DNA from: Narthecium ossifragum
Lineage: Eukaryota; Streptophyta; Magnoliopsida; Dioscoreales; Nartheciaceae
Assembly (NCBI GenBank): GCA_963920575.1
Contig: OY986973.1
Location: 20,565,851 to 20,629,850 of the forward strand
DNA: 64,000 nucleotides
Direction: 5' to 3'
Numbering within the stretch: the stretch's first letter is position 1; every line of letters begins with the position of its first letter. Positions 1 through 12,060 of the stretch are shown here, piece by piece. Made by a program: the position numbers and the translations under genes. Below the pieces are notes generated by a model. That model was given only the letters and a program-made list of their open reading frames with translations. It was not told where the DNA came from and did not search any database.

Positions 1-119
1 TAGACCATGTTGCTATGATATTTTCTATAGGTTTCTCCGCTGCAGATGCCACTTCAGTATCTTTTTTTTCTTTTTTTTTCTATTAGAAATACGTTCAGTG
101 TTGCATCAAACATTCTGAA

Positions 120-240
120 AGTGGACTACTGGTGTGGTGGTGTAGGGGTTAAGACTTGTTGAGCGAACCCTTTGGGTTCAAAATCTTGAGCACGTCTTTG
201 CTCCAGAGTCTAGGTAATGCAGTGTGTTTTTTTTTAATAC
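120..240 (+). mobile_element. possible tRNA-derived SINE head
   Basis: A short stretch resembles a tRNA-derived SINE. A box-A-like segment (TGGTGTAGGGGTTAAG) lies about 35 nt before a box-B-like GGGTTCAAAATCT, and a T-run follows near 228. No target duplication was found. A real tRNA gene is unlikely because the acceptor stem does not close. Tentative call. Confidence 0.25.
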
Positions 241-349
241 TGTGCGATGCATTTGTCTTTGCTGCTCTGTAGAAAAGGTTGATCATGTATTGTCCTTTCG
301 AAAGCATCATCATCAGCACATTGTAACCAAAAACCATGTACTTCATGAT

Positions 350-2640
350 CTCAAGCAGTGTTGAATATTACATTTTTTGGGTTATGAACAACACTGTCAA
401 TTCTCTTTTTGTTGGGTGTTATTTTGGATGGAAAATTATGTATTGGAGTTTACTGGCAGTGATGTCAAACTTCGCTTATATGCTGAAAATAAGCCTAAAA
501 TTTAGCATTACAAATTAAGGCAATTGCTATGTTATTAAAAAGGTTTTGACTGCATACGAGATGAAAGGAACGCAATTTGATGACTAATAAGAAGGGGAGT
601 CTTATTTAAAAAAACCATGAGTTGGTAATGTATTTGATGTGGATTAAGTTTCCATCTGTGTTCTTAAAGTGGGGTTCAGAAACCCCTGTACAGTTATGTC
701 CTTTGGATTCCCAGTGCAATATCCAATCTTCAGCAGTACCTTCTAATCCAACCGTGCCCATGAAGCTGACATGGGGTATGTTAGTATGTCATATTAGTGT
801 GCCACGTTAGTAAAACCCGTTGGTAAACAAAAAAAATTGTTACCAGAGTCCTCTGTCCTGAACTCTATATAAGGCTTGGTATAGACTTACGATCATGGCA
901 TGGGTCCTTTTCGAGAGAAAAAAATTCACCTCCCACAGCTATCTCAGTTCTGCTTCATAAGCTTGCGCCCCCAGCTATCTCACCTCTCTCAAAACCACAT
1001 TATGGTCGTTGGGAGAGTCCACCGTCCCCAGCTGTCATTACGATAGATCCACTGGAACGGCCTTGTACAGGTGAGAGGTTTAAGTTGGAGGTGGGGGTGG
1101 GGGAGAGCAGGCCCTGGGGGTGAGGACGTCGCCGATCCTGCACCGGTAAGGTACAAGTCTGTCAGCGACGGAGAAGATCCATCGACGCCTCGAGCTGGGC
1201 GAAAGTACCTGTTCCAGTCGATCGAGCATTCTTTCAGAGGTGGCGGTGGAGGAAGTGGAGGTGGGAGAGAGTGGAGGCCTTGGGGCTGAGGACCTCGCAC
1301 TACCTGCATGAAGAAGGTGCTCGTGTTCCAGCCACGGAGAAGAAACAGCTTGGTTGAGGACGAAACGCGCCGCTCGTCGACCTTCGACATGAAGATGCTC
1401 CCACCGAGGCTAGGGTTCTCTATGATGAACATAAAACCAAAGGAGGCGATGATGAGGGATGTAATGAGTGAGACGGGGCCGGCTTGAAACGATGGGTTGT
1501 CGAATTTTTCGATCCACCATCTCGGCGTCAAGCACTCTCAACATCCGTGGTATGTTCTTGTTGGGTTTCGCTTTGAAATGATGCCTTTAAATCGGTTAAC
1601 TGTGTTTAAATGAGTCACTATGCGTTCGGATGGGTTTTGCAGCAGAGATGAGTGATGATTCAGCGCCCGGTAGAAGCTCGGCTCAGGTCGGTCGTCATGC
1701 AACTTAATGGTCTTCTTCAGCACGGTGAGTCGGAAAATAGCCTATGATTATCAAATTGCCAAAAGGCTTTATAAAAAGCCTTGTGAAAACAAAATGCGCA
1801 AAATAATTTTGTCATAGACATGAGCATACCATATATTCTCATACATATCCATGTCTTGCAGTGCAGAAGCCAAGACACATTATGGTCGCTGTTGAAGAAG
1901 CTCGTTTGGACATTGCCGTTAAATTTGGGCTTTCATGTTAAATTCCATCAAAATAAAGGATGGATCCGTCGGTGGTTCAAATGATTTCAGCGATATCTCG
2001 CAACGAGATATCCTGCTCCATATGTTGTCAAAGAGCTATAATAAAAATGGGTTTTCACAGCGAATTTGCTTACTGAACAATAGATGTCCATATTATCAAA
2101 TGAATCAATACCACTATTCAGTATCACGAACGCATAAAGCCAAACTAGTAATTGATAGCTACAATCTTAATATAAGGTCGGTATGAAGGTGCTTGGACTG
2201 AATATTATACCTCATTAACTTTGTCTCTTTGACAGTGGCTCCTTTATAGAAATTGTACCATGTCACTAGTCGTCTCACTCTTAGCTCCTTCATACTAATT
2301 GCTTCCACATTATGCCCGGCATGTGAGGGACCTAATGAGTGAGACGACTAGTGAAACATAGACACATTTGAAAACGGCATCTGAATAACATAGCTTGTAG
2401 CTCAACTGAGGCAAGGAATGTAATGTGGTATCAAGTCTTTATATAAGGCCGTGGTGGATCAAGCGTTATTTTTCATGTGTGACCAGTCAAGCCGCGTGCC
2501 GCTGGTCATTTTTTTAATCACCAGTTAAGTCACGGGATGGGATTTTAAGACCACATTGTCATGCTTCAGCCAGGACACATTATTCTCCACTATCAATAAA
2601 AAGGCATCTGCTATAGTTGCATTATAGGTATAAATCGTAT
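350..2640. other. no recognisable gene; repeat-like non-coding DNA
   Basis: Open frames here are short and match no family I recognise. TATA-like tracts occur near 868 (CTCTATATAAGG) and 2438 (CTTTATATAAGG). The phrase TAATGAGTGAGACG recurs near 1461 and 2333, and a variant (TAACGAGTGAGACG) occurs near 3812, so these stretches probably belong to one dispersed, decayed element. No transposase or polyprotein fragment was seen. Confidence 0.35.
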
Positions 2641-2784
2641 CACAGGCACGCATCTTTATAACATACCGCCTAAGCTTTAAATCACATCATGGCAAAATCC
2701 ACCCTACCTATCTTGTGACTTTTCACATCATAGCCATTATCTCGGATGACCTGCTCCTGTTCTCCGGCGAGTGAGACATCTTCT

Positions 2785-3530
2785 TTATAGCATACAACCA
2801 AACTAGCTTTATATCACCTCTTCTCTATGACATACAGCCGCCTAAGGTTTAAATCATCTCATCTTTATAACATACAGCCAAACTAGCTTTAAATCACCTC
2901 ATCTTTATCATCTTTATAAGATACAGCCAAAGTAGCTTTAAATCACCTCATCTTTATAACATACAACCAAACTAGCTTTAAATCACCTCATCTTTATCAA
3001 CTTTATAAGACAGCCAAACTAGCTTTAAATCACCTCATCTTTATAACATACAGCCAAACTAGCTTTAAATCACCTCATCTTTGTAACATACAGCCAAACT
3101 ACCTTTATATCACCTCATGGCACGCCTAAGCTTTATACCTCTCATGTGACATCATAGCCATTATCTTCTGTTGATGCGCTGGTCCTGTTCTCAAACCCGT
3201 TGAATGCCTTTAAACTAGCTTTATATCACCTCATCTTTATAACATACAGCCAAACTACCTTTATATCACCTCATGGCACGCCTAAGCTTTATACCTCTCA
3301 TGCGACATCATAGCCATTATCTTCTGTTGATGCGCTGGTCCTGTTCTCAAACCCGTTGAATGCCTTTAAACTAGCTTTATATCACCTCATCTTTATAACA
3401 TACAGCCAAACTACCTTTATATCACCTCATGGCACGCCTAAGCTTTATACCTCTCATGTGACTTTTCACATCATAGCCATTATCTGATTCAGATGAGCTG
3501 GTCCTGTTCTCAAACCCGTTGAGACCAGCA
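2785..3530. repeat. tandem repeat with about 39-bp and 156-bp periods
   Basis: From about 2785 to 3100 a unit of about 39 bp repeats, with core AGCTTTAAATCACCTCATC followed by TTTATAACATACAGCCAAACT. From 3101 the array becomes a 156-bp higher-order unit: the same word ACCTTTATATCACCTCATGG starts at about 3101, 3257 and 3413. Each long unit adds a block containing GATGCGCTGGTCCTGTTC. No coding potential was seen. Confidence 0.7.
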
Positions 3531-3754
3531 TCGCACTATAATACATGACAGTAGCATCTTTATACATCAAAAGCCGCGTTCTTCTTTCTGCATCTCATCA
3601 GCATCACTCTCAACATCCAATCTCTATAGCGGGAGAAATATTACCGATCATCTTCAACCTCGGGATCTCACTATACGAAGACTGAAAGCGGCGATGTGGG
3701 GAGGGCGTGCCTTCGGTTGCCGGTGTTCGATATAGACGCCGCCTAAAATACAGG

Positions 3755-3800
3755 GGAGGGGGGTTTGGGGGGGGGGGGGGGGGGTGGGCGGGCGCCGGGG
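3755..3800 (+). repeat. poly-G run
   Basis: The plus strand has a run of about 18 G at about 3767-3784 within a longer G-rich tract. It could form a quadruplex, and run length in assemblies is often unreliable at such sites. A similar run of about 16 G occurs at about 16009-16024. Confidence 0.7.
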
Positions 3801-5085
3801 TTTGGGGGACCTAACGAGTGAGACGACCATTGCTGATTTAGTGGAAGGCGTATTTCCAGATCGTAAGACAATTTCCATTAGGGTTCCCGGTAAGGTGTTC
3901 AACCCTCTATTGTGTCTTTATTTCATCTCAACGAGTCAGTTTAGATCTGGTAAATTTCAACTGTGGCTATTGTGGATTGAAGGGATGGTAGTTGCTGAGG
4001 ACGGGCTTTCACTGATCTCGGCGACCTTCCCACAGTCAGTGAGTGTCAGAACTCGCAACTATTATTGATTGGGACATTGTCAAATAATGAGTTTGTTACT
4101 CTTCACGTTCCTTATTCTCAATTAACTTTCTTGAGTTTTTTTTTTCAGTCAACTAAATTCAGGCATGGTTGATGATGTTGGGAAATGGTGCTCGTGTAGG
4201 AATTATGACCTCATACCGCCTAAGGTACTTGTTGCCATCTAGGTCCCTATTGTTTTCTTCGTACATGTTTATGAACCTAATATGTTCATAGCTTATGTAA
4301 TGCAGTCTATAATTCATAGGTTATTATGCGCAGCAATGACAAGGATGGGAATGAGTTGATGCCTCATTGGTTGGAGACTGGCGCTATATGTCAATCAACA
4401 TCCTTACAATGTGAAGATGGACCTAATTTTTGGCACCAGGCGGCAGGTCTTGACAACATAGCTTGTGGGTTTTAGATTAGCTTAGTAAAGCGTCTTCGAC
4501 CAACAATGTACGGCTGACTTATGTTTTGATTTGTTTAGCTTATGTATCACGGTTATAATTCAGTCGTCTTAATGGCATGTATCACTTGGTTGGGTAGCAA
4601 ACTAGCAATACATTGATGTACAAGTGATTCTTTCTACTTCTCTGTTGCTAGTAAAATTTAGCAATAAAAAGGCAATCTTGAGCATCCAACGAGTCAGTTT
4701 GATGACGCTGCCTAATTGATATCAGATTATAGCTTCCAATACACCAGTGCAACTGCAAGTGTCTTATGTGAATGAGATGATGGTTTTTGGTTGGCAGGTA
4801 CTTAAGCATCGCCAGATATTCACTGAGCTGTAAATGAGTCAGTTTATGACCTTCATATCATAAACGTAAGAGATGCAACGGCTGATAGTCGATAGACCGT
4901 TGTGATTAATGGCATTTACAGTTATGTGGCAGCAGTGAAGAATCAAACATACTAATTGCTGCATGAGTGTTGTGTATGCGAATGAAGTGCGTTGACGCTT
5001 AAATGCTTGTATTTGAATTCAGCATGAATGGAGTCATGCTGCATGTTTGGAGAAATTGTCTGTATGTACTATAGTGAAGTCATTC
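3800..5085. other. no recognisable gene
   Basis: Mixed-composition DNA with a 94-codon open frame (3784-4068) that matches no family known to me. The word GAGTCAGTTT recurs near 3934, 4690 and 4836, pointing to decayed repeat sequence rather than a gene. Confidence 0.3.
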
Positions 5086-6540
5086 TCGCACTATACCATA
5101 AGTACAATCGCGCTTTATCATAGGTACAATCGCACTATACCATAGCCACAATCGCACTATACCATAGCCACAATCGCACTACACCATAGGCACAATCGCA
5201 CTATCCCATAGGCACAATCGCACTATAACATAGGCACAATCGCACTACCATAGGTACAATCGAACACCATAAGTACAATCGCACTATACCATAGGCACAA
5301 TCGCACTATACCATAAGTAGAATCGCACCGTACCATAGGCACAATCACACGGGGATTGGTAAAATCTCAACCATGACCAATCGAACACCATAGGTGCACA
5401 ATCGCACTATACCAGGTGCACAATCGCACTATATCATAGCCACAATCGCACTATACCATAGCCACAATCGCACTACACCATAGGCACAATCGCACTATCT
5501 CATAGGCACAATCGCACTATAACATAGGCACAATCGCACTACCATAGGTACAATCGAACACCATAAGTACAATCACACTATACCATAGGCACAATCGCAC
5601 TATACCATAAGTAGAATCGCACTGTACCATAGGCACAATCACACTACCATAGGTAAAATCTCAACCATGACCAATCGAACACCATAGGTGCACAATCGCA
5701 CTATACAAGGTGCACAATCGCACTATATCATAGCCACAATCGCACTATACCATAGCCACAATCGCACTACACCATAGGCACAATCGCACTATCCCATAGG
5801 CACAATCGCACTATAACATAGGCACAATCGCACTACCATAGGTACAATCGAACACCATAAGTACAATCGCACTATACCATAGGCACAATCGCACTATACC
5901 ATAAGTAGAATCGCACTGTACCATAGGCACAATCACACTACCATAGGTTTAAATCTCAACCATGGCCAATCGAAGACCATAGGTTTTCTTCGCACAAAAC
6001 CATAAGCACAATCACACTATACCATAAGCACAATCGCCCTATACCATAGGCATAATCGCACTATACGATAGCCACAATCGCACTATACGATAGCCACAAT
6101 CGCACTATACCATATGTACAATCGCACACAACCATAGGCACAATATTATACCTTAGGTACAATCTCAACGATAGGTACAATCGCACTATGCCATAGCCAC
6201 AATCGCAGTATACCATAGGTACAATCGCACAATACCAGAGGTACATTCACTGACTAAACATAGGCACAATCGCTGACTAAACATAAGAACAATCGGAAAA
6301 TACCATAGGGACAATCGTCGAATACTATAAACACAATCGCAGAATAACATGCCACACAATCGCACAATACCATATTAAGAATCGCCAGATACCATAAACA
6401 CAATCGCACAATCGTATTAGCACAATCGCACAATAACATAGACACAATCACACTATACCATAGAAACAATCTTAGAGAACCATAAACACAATCGCACAAT
6501 AACATGGCACAATCGTACAATAGCATATGAACAATCGCCC
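5085..6540. repeat. 22-bp minisatellite with a 294-bp higher-order unit
   Basis: More than 50 variant copies of a unit of about 22 bp with core CACAATCGCACTATACCATA run through this block. The order of variants itself repeats: the marker TCGAACACCATAGGTGCACA begins at 5381 and 5675, and a diverged form begins at about 5970, so a higher-order unit of 294-295 bp is present about three times. Beyond 5970 the units are more diverged. Open frames on the minus strand here are products of the repeat. Confidence 0.85.
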
Positions 6541-7130
6541 TCTATGTATAAAATTTTGGCAAAATCCACCCTGTACCGAGGGGTAAGCTGAGACAACTTT
6601 ACAACATTCTCGACAAATAAAGATAATGGGTGAACATTGTCCCCGAGCAAACTTTGTGCCCCAAAATAAGCCACACAAACATTGGCACATCATCGAATCC
6701 AACATTATCCCCACAAGCCACAACTGCAAAAGTGAAAAAATACATAGATTATGATTTCACAGCTATTCACATGTATGCATGTCAACCTCTTCATAGCTCG
6801 TTGTTCTCTTGTGTATCAAACTGTATGCATGTACAACTCCGGAAGCAAGGGGAAATGCAGAATAATCTGCCAAAACAAAATTCAAAAATTAGTACAATAA
6901 CATAGATACAATCGCACGACAACATCGGCACGCGGGGAAAGGCTACCAATCATCTTCAACAAGCCCACGAAGGGGGTTAATGTAGTTCAGGTTCGGCCAA
7001 ACATACTTGACTACACAGGTCCTCGCAGGTTCTGCTCACATTCCCATCTGCAACACAAGACGCGTCGAAATTGATTAGTACATCAATAAAGGTTTGTAAT
7101 CAATAAACGAAACATGTTTCTAATACTCAC

Positions 7131-7223
7131 AAAGATATTCGTGCCCATGAAGACGTGCTTGTGCACGTATGCGGTTGGTACCGCATTTATGCCTAGTGTG
7201 TCCATCTTCTTAACCATATGAAC
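7131..7223 (-). other. candidate extra 3' exon downstream of the FRS gene
   Basis: On the minus strand an AG acceptor (GAATAG) precedes a 93-nt open segment with start VHMVKKMDTLGINAV and end KHVFMGTNIF, followed by a good donor (GTGAGTATT). It is in phase 0 at both ends. A second candidate lies at about 7380-7465 (frame with PVPKQGNNLG). These could be alternative 3' exons of the FRS gene, since the single-exon ORF contains an in-frame AAG/GTACTA donor near its stop, or exons of a separate decayed gene. The homology is unknown to me. Confidence 0.3.
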
Positions 7224-7512
7224 CTATTCCCACCAGCATGATGGCTCCGTAAAGGAAAAATAATAATGAAAGACTGAATATACTAATGAAAGTATGTATT
7301 TGAAGGTCAATTGTGCAAATGAATTCAATGAATTGCGCCACATTTACTCTTTCTTGTGTACAATGCACAACCTGTTCTATATGTTCTTCAACATTAGAAT
7401 CCCCATTAGCTCCCAAATTGTTGCCTTGCTTTGGGACCGGGCCCAAGCACGTAGACTATTCCTGCATGACAATTAGAGTTTACTCGTTACTTTCCACAAG
7501 CAAGTTAATATG

Positions 7513-9699
7513 CTAATTCTTTTCATAATATACATATAGTACCTTTTGCTTCTGATCCCTTTGCCTTAATATGTTGACAGCCTTCTCCACCGTTGATTGT
7601 AGCCTCTTAGTCCGCGGACGACCCTTCCGGGTCACTGGTATAGGGCTCTTGTAGATCGTACCCATCGCGTCCGCTGTAATTGGTCCATCTAAGACATTCT
7701 CAGCACCCACAAGCATATCATCGAGGATGGGCGGAGGGCGTCCTCCTGAGGTATTATTGATATGCAACTTGCTCTTCAACTCATGCAAGCAAGCCACAAC
7801 CATCTTGGAATCAACATCTGATTCAGATGCGATCTCAACAACCTCATACCACTCGTTATTTAACCAATCAACCCTCTTCGCAGTTGAACTTACACTCAAT
7901 CCGGCGCAACCAACCTTCATTTTGATGTAGTGTCGGGCAATGTCGCTTCGCCATCGATCTAAAATATATGTACCATCAATTTTATATACCCCTGCTTCTT
8001 TAAAAACGGCAATGGCGTGTCGACATAAGTTACCTCGGTGTTCGAACAAGCGACACATGCAAAAAACCTTTCTATTTGCCGACTCAAATACAACAGGAAA
8101 AACACGGGTCACTTCATATTCTTCTTCGTCAAAGGAGACCTCCTTCACAGTATAATTAGATCTGAACCCATCAACTAGTGTCAACGCAACAGTGCATTGC
8201 ATTACACCTCCAAGTTCTTCTTGGAACTCTCTAAACTTCGCGTTCGTGTACACCTGTTGGAATTGCTTCTCGAAAGGATAGGCACTAATGCATGGAATGC
8301 GTTGATTGAAGTTCTGGAATTCTGCTTGAGCCTCCTTCTCCACCTTGCTCTTGAGTGCATTGTCATATTGCTCCACAAATTTCTTTAGACTAGTTTTTGA
8401 ATTCACATACCCGTCAAAAAAAGCATTCATACTCTCGCTTCGTTGGGTCGTGGACATCCCAGCCCAAAATACATGCTTAACGTATGATGGAACCCACCGA
8501 CTCCTGTCCTCGTATAAGTCTGCCAACCAACAGTTCTCATGGAGACCGAATGCGGCAATCATTTTATTCCATTCTTCATCAAAACCCTCCAGGGTTAGAG
8601 AATCATAAACTACTGCTAAAAGCTTATGCCTTATAGCTTTGTATGCACCATAACCTCCTAGCTTCTCGGGCACTTTCTTCAGTATGTGCCATAAGCAATA
8701 CCGGTGTTTCGTTTCCGGCCAAACCACTGCAACAGCATTCATCATCGCCCTATCTTGATCAGTAATAAGGGCTACAGGGGTGACGTTCATACACTCTGTC
8801 CAACTCTTGAAAAGCCACGCAAACGTCTTCGCGTCTTCATTGGACAATAGGCCACATCCCAACAATATAGACTGCCCGTGATGGTTCACGCCGACAAATG
8901 GAGCAAAGGGCATATCATATTTGTTTGTCAGGTATGTCGTGTCGAATGTGATTACATCTCCAAAATACTTACATGCTGCTCTGCTCCGTGCATCCACCCA
9001 TAATATATTTCTCAGTCTACTATCCTCGTCAACATCTATGTCATAGTAGAAAGACGGATATCTCGCTTGCATGCGTCTGAAATAAGTAAGAACTGCCTCT
9101 GCATCACCTTCGCCCAACCGTAGGCGTCTAGCTATAGTAATGTGATTTCTGCAATCCCTTTCTCCAAAGGGAATGTTCTCGTAACCGCCGGCTTCAACTA
9201 CAAACGAATTGTAGCTTCTATACATCGGGATACCGGCTTGATCATTTAGCTCTAGACACCGCCTTACACTAGAACTCATATCTCGGTTTGTCGCAAAAAA
9301 CCTAGACTTAGCCGGGCTCAACGGGTGATTGTGTTCCAGGATGACTGTGCCAATCTTCCATGATCCATCCACACATCTGCTGGCAGACAATCGTGCCTGG
9401 CAGCCTATCTTACATGTCCCTTGTGGCCTAATAATATTCTTCGCCACAGATCTTGCTTTCCCCTCACGTGTACATACAAATGTCATGTACTTTGCATCTC
9501 TATCAACATCATTTTTACATGTTCTTTTCGATACGGCAAAACCCACACACTTTGCGTAATTTCTCCAATATTTTTTTACCTCGTCAGCAGTACTAAAAAT
9601 CAATCCGGCCTTCGGCTGCTCAGGATACTCGGAGATCGCATGATACTCGACACTCGGATCATCAGTATCATGACACGCTTCTTTGCCACGGCTACTCAT
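7513..9699 (-). CDS. FAR1-RELATED SEQUENCE (FRS) protein, domesticated MULE transposase type
   Basis: A single open frame of 728 codons. FAR1/FRS proteins are nuclear transcription factors derived from Mutator-like transposases; FHY3 and FAR1 act in phytochrome A signalling. Domains in order are a FAR1 DNA-binding domain (about residues 32-125, a WRKY-GCM1-like C/C/H-N-H arrangement ending in ILEHNHPLSP), a MULE transposase core (about 240-425) and a SWIM zinc finger (547-561, CMC...CRH). The DDE triad candidates are visible: D253 in FDTTYL, D314 in TDQDRA and E422 in QRSESMN. The length is normal for the family and the frame is uninterrupted. The start is the first ATG. Few TE remnants flank it and I saw no TIRs, which favours a host FRS gene, though an autonomous MULE transposase cannot be excluded. 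The last few codons may be an unspliced intron. Confidence 0.85.
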   Translation of the reverse strand: MSSRGKEACHDTDDPSVEYHAISEYPEQPKAGLIFSTADEVKKYWRNYAKCVGFAVSKRTCKNDVDRDAKYMTFVCTREGKARSVAKNIIRPQGTCKIGCQARLSASRCVDGSWKIGTVILEHNHPLSPAKSRFFATNRDMSSSVRRCLELNDQAGIPMYRSYNSFVVEAGGYENIPFGERDCRNHITIARRLRLGEGDAEAVLTYFRRMQARYPSFYYDIDVDEDSRLRNILWVDARSRAACKYFGDVITFDTTYLTNKYDMPFAPFVGVNHHGQSILLGCGLLSNEDAKTFAWLFKSWTECMNVTPVALITDQDRAMMNAVAVVWPETKHRYCLWHILKKVPEKLGGYGAYKAIRHKLLAVVYDSLTLEGFDEEWNKMIAAFGLHENCWLADLYEDRSRWVPSYVKHVFWAGMSTTQRSESMNAFFDGYVNSKTSLKKFVEQYDNALKSKVEKEAQAEFQNFNQRIPCISAYPFEKQFQQVYTNAKFREFQEELGGVMQCTVALTLVDGFRSNYTVKEVSFDEEEYEVTRVFPVVFESANRKVFCMCRLFEHRGNLCRHAIAVFKEAGVYKIDGTYILDRWRSDIARHYIKMKVGCAGLSVSSTAKRVDWLNNEWYEVVEIASESDVDSKMVVACLHELKSKLHINNTSGGRPPPILDDMLVGAENVLDGPITADAMGTIYKSPIPVTRKGRPRTKRLQSTVEKAVNILRQRDQKQKVLYVYYEKN

Positions 9700-9719
9700 C
9701 TTTACATGTCTTGCGAGTA

Positions 9720-10500
9720 GTAGAAAATATCAGCTTATGATGTTACATAAAGCATAAAGTCCAAAAGCAACATTAATTCTAGCGCCTACCTCCTATTTGT
9801 GAAACGCATCACAATATAGACTGCAATCAATAATCAAAATTAATCCATGTTTATCCAACAATGGATTTCATTTTAAAACATAAATTCTCAGTACAAAGCC
9901 TAAAATCATTTATGCAAACTAGTCTTAATAGAAGCATTAACATAACGATCTCAAATATTAGTGAAGGACCTAAATGAGTATGAACAAGAGAAGTATTTCT
10001 AAGGATTAGTTGCACTGAGAATAATGTTACTTATAACATGCAATGAGATGGTAACCTCTTCATTTGGATGAAAAACCTATCTATACGAGAGGAGCTTATT
10101 TTATAATGTAGCTTTTTACATAATGCTGATATCTTTAGGAAAATTTCAGCTCTAGAAAGAATCTGATTTTGTTGGGAATTTTCTTTGATTCCCACTTCTC
10201 GAATCTTGTTCATTGAGTGGGGATTGTAGGGGCCTTAATAAATGCTTTTGGAGGCTATGTATCTAAGAGGGTATTTCTATGCTATGCAGGGATTAATGAG
10301 GTTAGTCGGTTTTGTTGTAGGTGAAGTGGGTCTTTGGTTGGATAGATGGGCATCTAGAACGGTTGTTTTATGATCTCCTGTTTACCTTCTTTAAACACTT
10401 GGAGCTCTATGTAGAAGTTTTCCTGTTCCTTCACTAACAGGTTTCTTAGTCGCTCAAAGGGCAAGTAATGGCGTCTTGGAATCTAATTCTTGTGTACTAT
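9720..10500. other. AT-rich intergenic DNA between divergent genes
   Basis: This gap lies between the divergently oriented FRS and CHCH genes and should hold both promoters. It probably also holds the 5' untranslated exon of the CHCH gene, because a splice acceptor (TATAATGCAG) occurs at about 10515, upstream of the CHCH start. No other feature was recognised. Confidence 0.4.
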
Positions 10501-10563
10501 TTTGTCTATAATGCAGATTGAAGGTCGAATTGGAAATCTTGTACTTGTCATATTCGGGTCGAT

Positions 10564-10746
10564 ATGAATGCGCAAACTGGAAATCCTCTAAAGAAATTGT
10601 CACCATGTGATGTTGAAGCACTTAAGAAATGTTTGGAAGAGAACAAAGGGGATTACGTCAAATGTCAATCACAAATAGAAGCTTTTAAAACATCTTGCTC
10701 ATCAAAGAAGCCTTCATCAGCTCAGGAATCCTCAAAGTCGTCTTAA
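10564..10746 (+). CDS. small CHCH-type (Cox19-like) protein
   Basis: A 60-codon protein with four cysteines that resembles the small plant proteins annotated as CHCH or Cox19-family. Such proteins usually form two disulphide-linked helices and are imported into the mitochondrial intermembrane space by Mia40. Visible motifs are LSPCDVEALKKC and then a KC...SC pair, with a lysine- and serine-rich tail (KKPSSAQESSKSS). Spacing is C-x7-C-x10-C-x10-C rather than the classic twin Cx9C, so the assignment is by resemblance, not an exact motif. The ATG lies about 48 nt after a likely splice acceptor (TATAATGCAG), suggesting a leading non-coding exon. The stop is TAA at 10744-10746. Confidence 0.6.
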   Translation: MNAQTGNPLKKLSPCDVEALKKCLEENKGDYVKCQSQIEAFKTSCSSKKPSSAQESSKSS

Positions 10747-10749
10747 AAT

Positions 10750-12060
10750 CTGTGCGCTGTACTACCATGAAGTTTGTTCATGTGAGTGAGGCTGCCAAGA
10801 TTCAGCTATCCAAACATCTTGATTTGTAATAAGGTTCTAACTCATTTTTTCTGCAATGATCTTGTCCTGACCCTAATTCAAAAGAAAATTGCGGAATGCT
10901 TCTGTTATATAGTGTTTGCTAGTAGAGGAGAAATAATTTGGAATCTACATCTATCTTGATATCACGTTTGTTTGACTTATGGTGAAATTTCCTTGGTTTT
11001 GTTGTCCAAGAGCCCTTATTTCTTAACCGCAATGAAGGTGTTATAGACCTCTTCATGGAGTGGAACTCTTTTTCAAGTCAAAATCCATATCTATCTTTTT
11101 AAAGCTCTTTATCAACGGGACGTAGTATAATAAACAACCACTAAATATAGAGTGCTTTCAATCACTGTAGAATTGTACTAAAATTAGACAACTAGACAAT
11201 GCCTAAATTTTCAAAATTTACGTTAAATCTTCCACCTCACTGGCAACACTGAATTTAATTTACGTTGATGTCCTTAACCCTTCACAGGCAAAAGACCCAC
11301 CTACACTTCTCATTACTCAAAACGGGAATGGTTCACACATGTCTATGCGTAAATGAAAGGATTCATATGTGTAAATAACAAAAGTTATCTGCCTAATTCA
11401 ATAATTGAAACGCATAACCTCTGGTGATTACATGTGTTCCATGTGTACAAATGACATTTATCACACATAGACATGTGTAGATGTATGAATTCATAGCTTA
11501 TGTGTGTCTACAATGTGTGTCTACAAGTTGACCAATGCAAAGCAAATAAATAGAAACTTAACTTACATTTGGCTTTCTCTCTTTTTTCTCTCCAATAATG
11601 AAGAGAAAAAATTAATTTATACCCAAAGTACATATGCATGAGTCTGAGACCAAACCCATGATCAAAATTCATGTGTTCACTCACTAATAACAAAGGCTTT
11701 TATTAGAACTAGCGCAACAGTAATGCATAAAACAGTTTTTTTCCCATCTTTAAAACCTTCAAAAATTGCCGGAACGCTAAACAACCCATTCACACAATAA
11801 AACTCTGTCAACCAGCTATTATTTCTTCTACATTTGAAAAGGCGAAGAAAACCTCAAATTTAACTTACACTATATTTTCTTCGATCGTTCAAACCTTGAA
11901 AATAGAATGTGACAATGATGAGGCATGAACATGTGCTCAATTCTAATTCAATAAACTTATAAAACCAAATACGGTCGGTTCAGGGAACGCACTTGTGATG
12001 AAAAATTCCTCGATAAATCATATAAGAGTCCGTTCTTAGAGAGGGAGAGAAGGGCGGCAG
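10750..12060. other. AT-rich intergenic DNA
   Basis: Downstream flank of the CHCH gene. The word ACACATGTCTATG and its reverse complement occur near 11335 and 11462, but no gene, RNA or clear element was recognised. Confidence 0.35.

Noticed and set aside
989..1531. 180-codon minus-strand open frame
   Set aside because: Low-complexity Pro/Ser content, no recognisable domain and overlap with an opposite-strand frame; no support as a gene.
5085..6540. CRISPR-like appearance of regularly spaced repeats
   Set aside because: Units are contiguous and diverged without unique spacers, and the genome is a plant's; it is a minisatellite.
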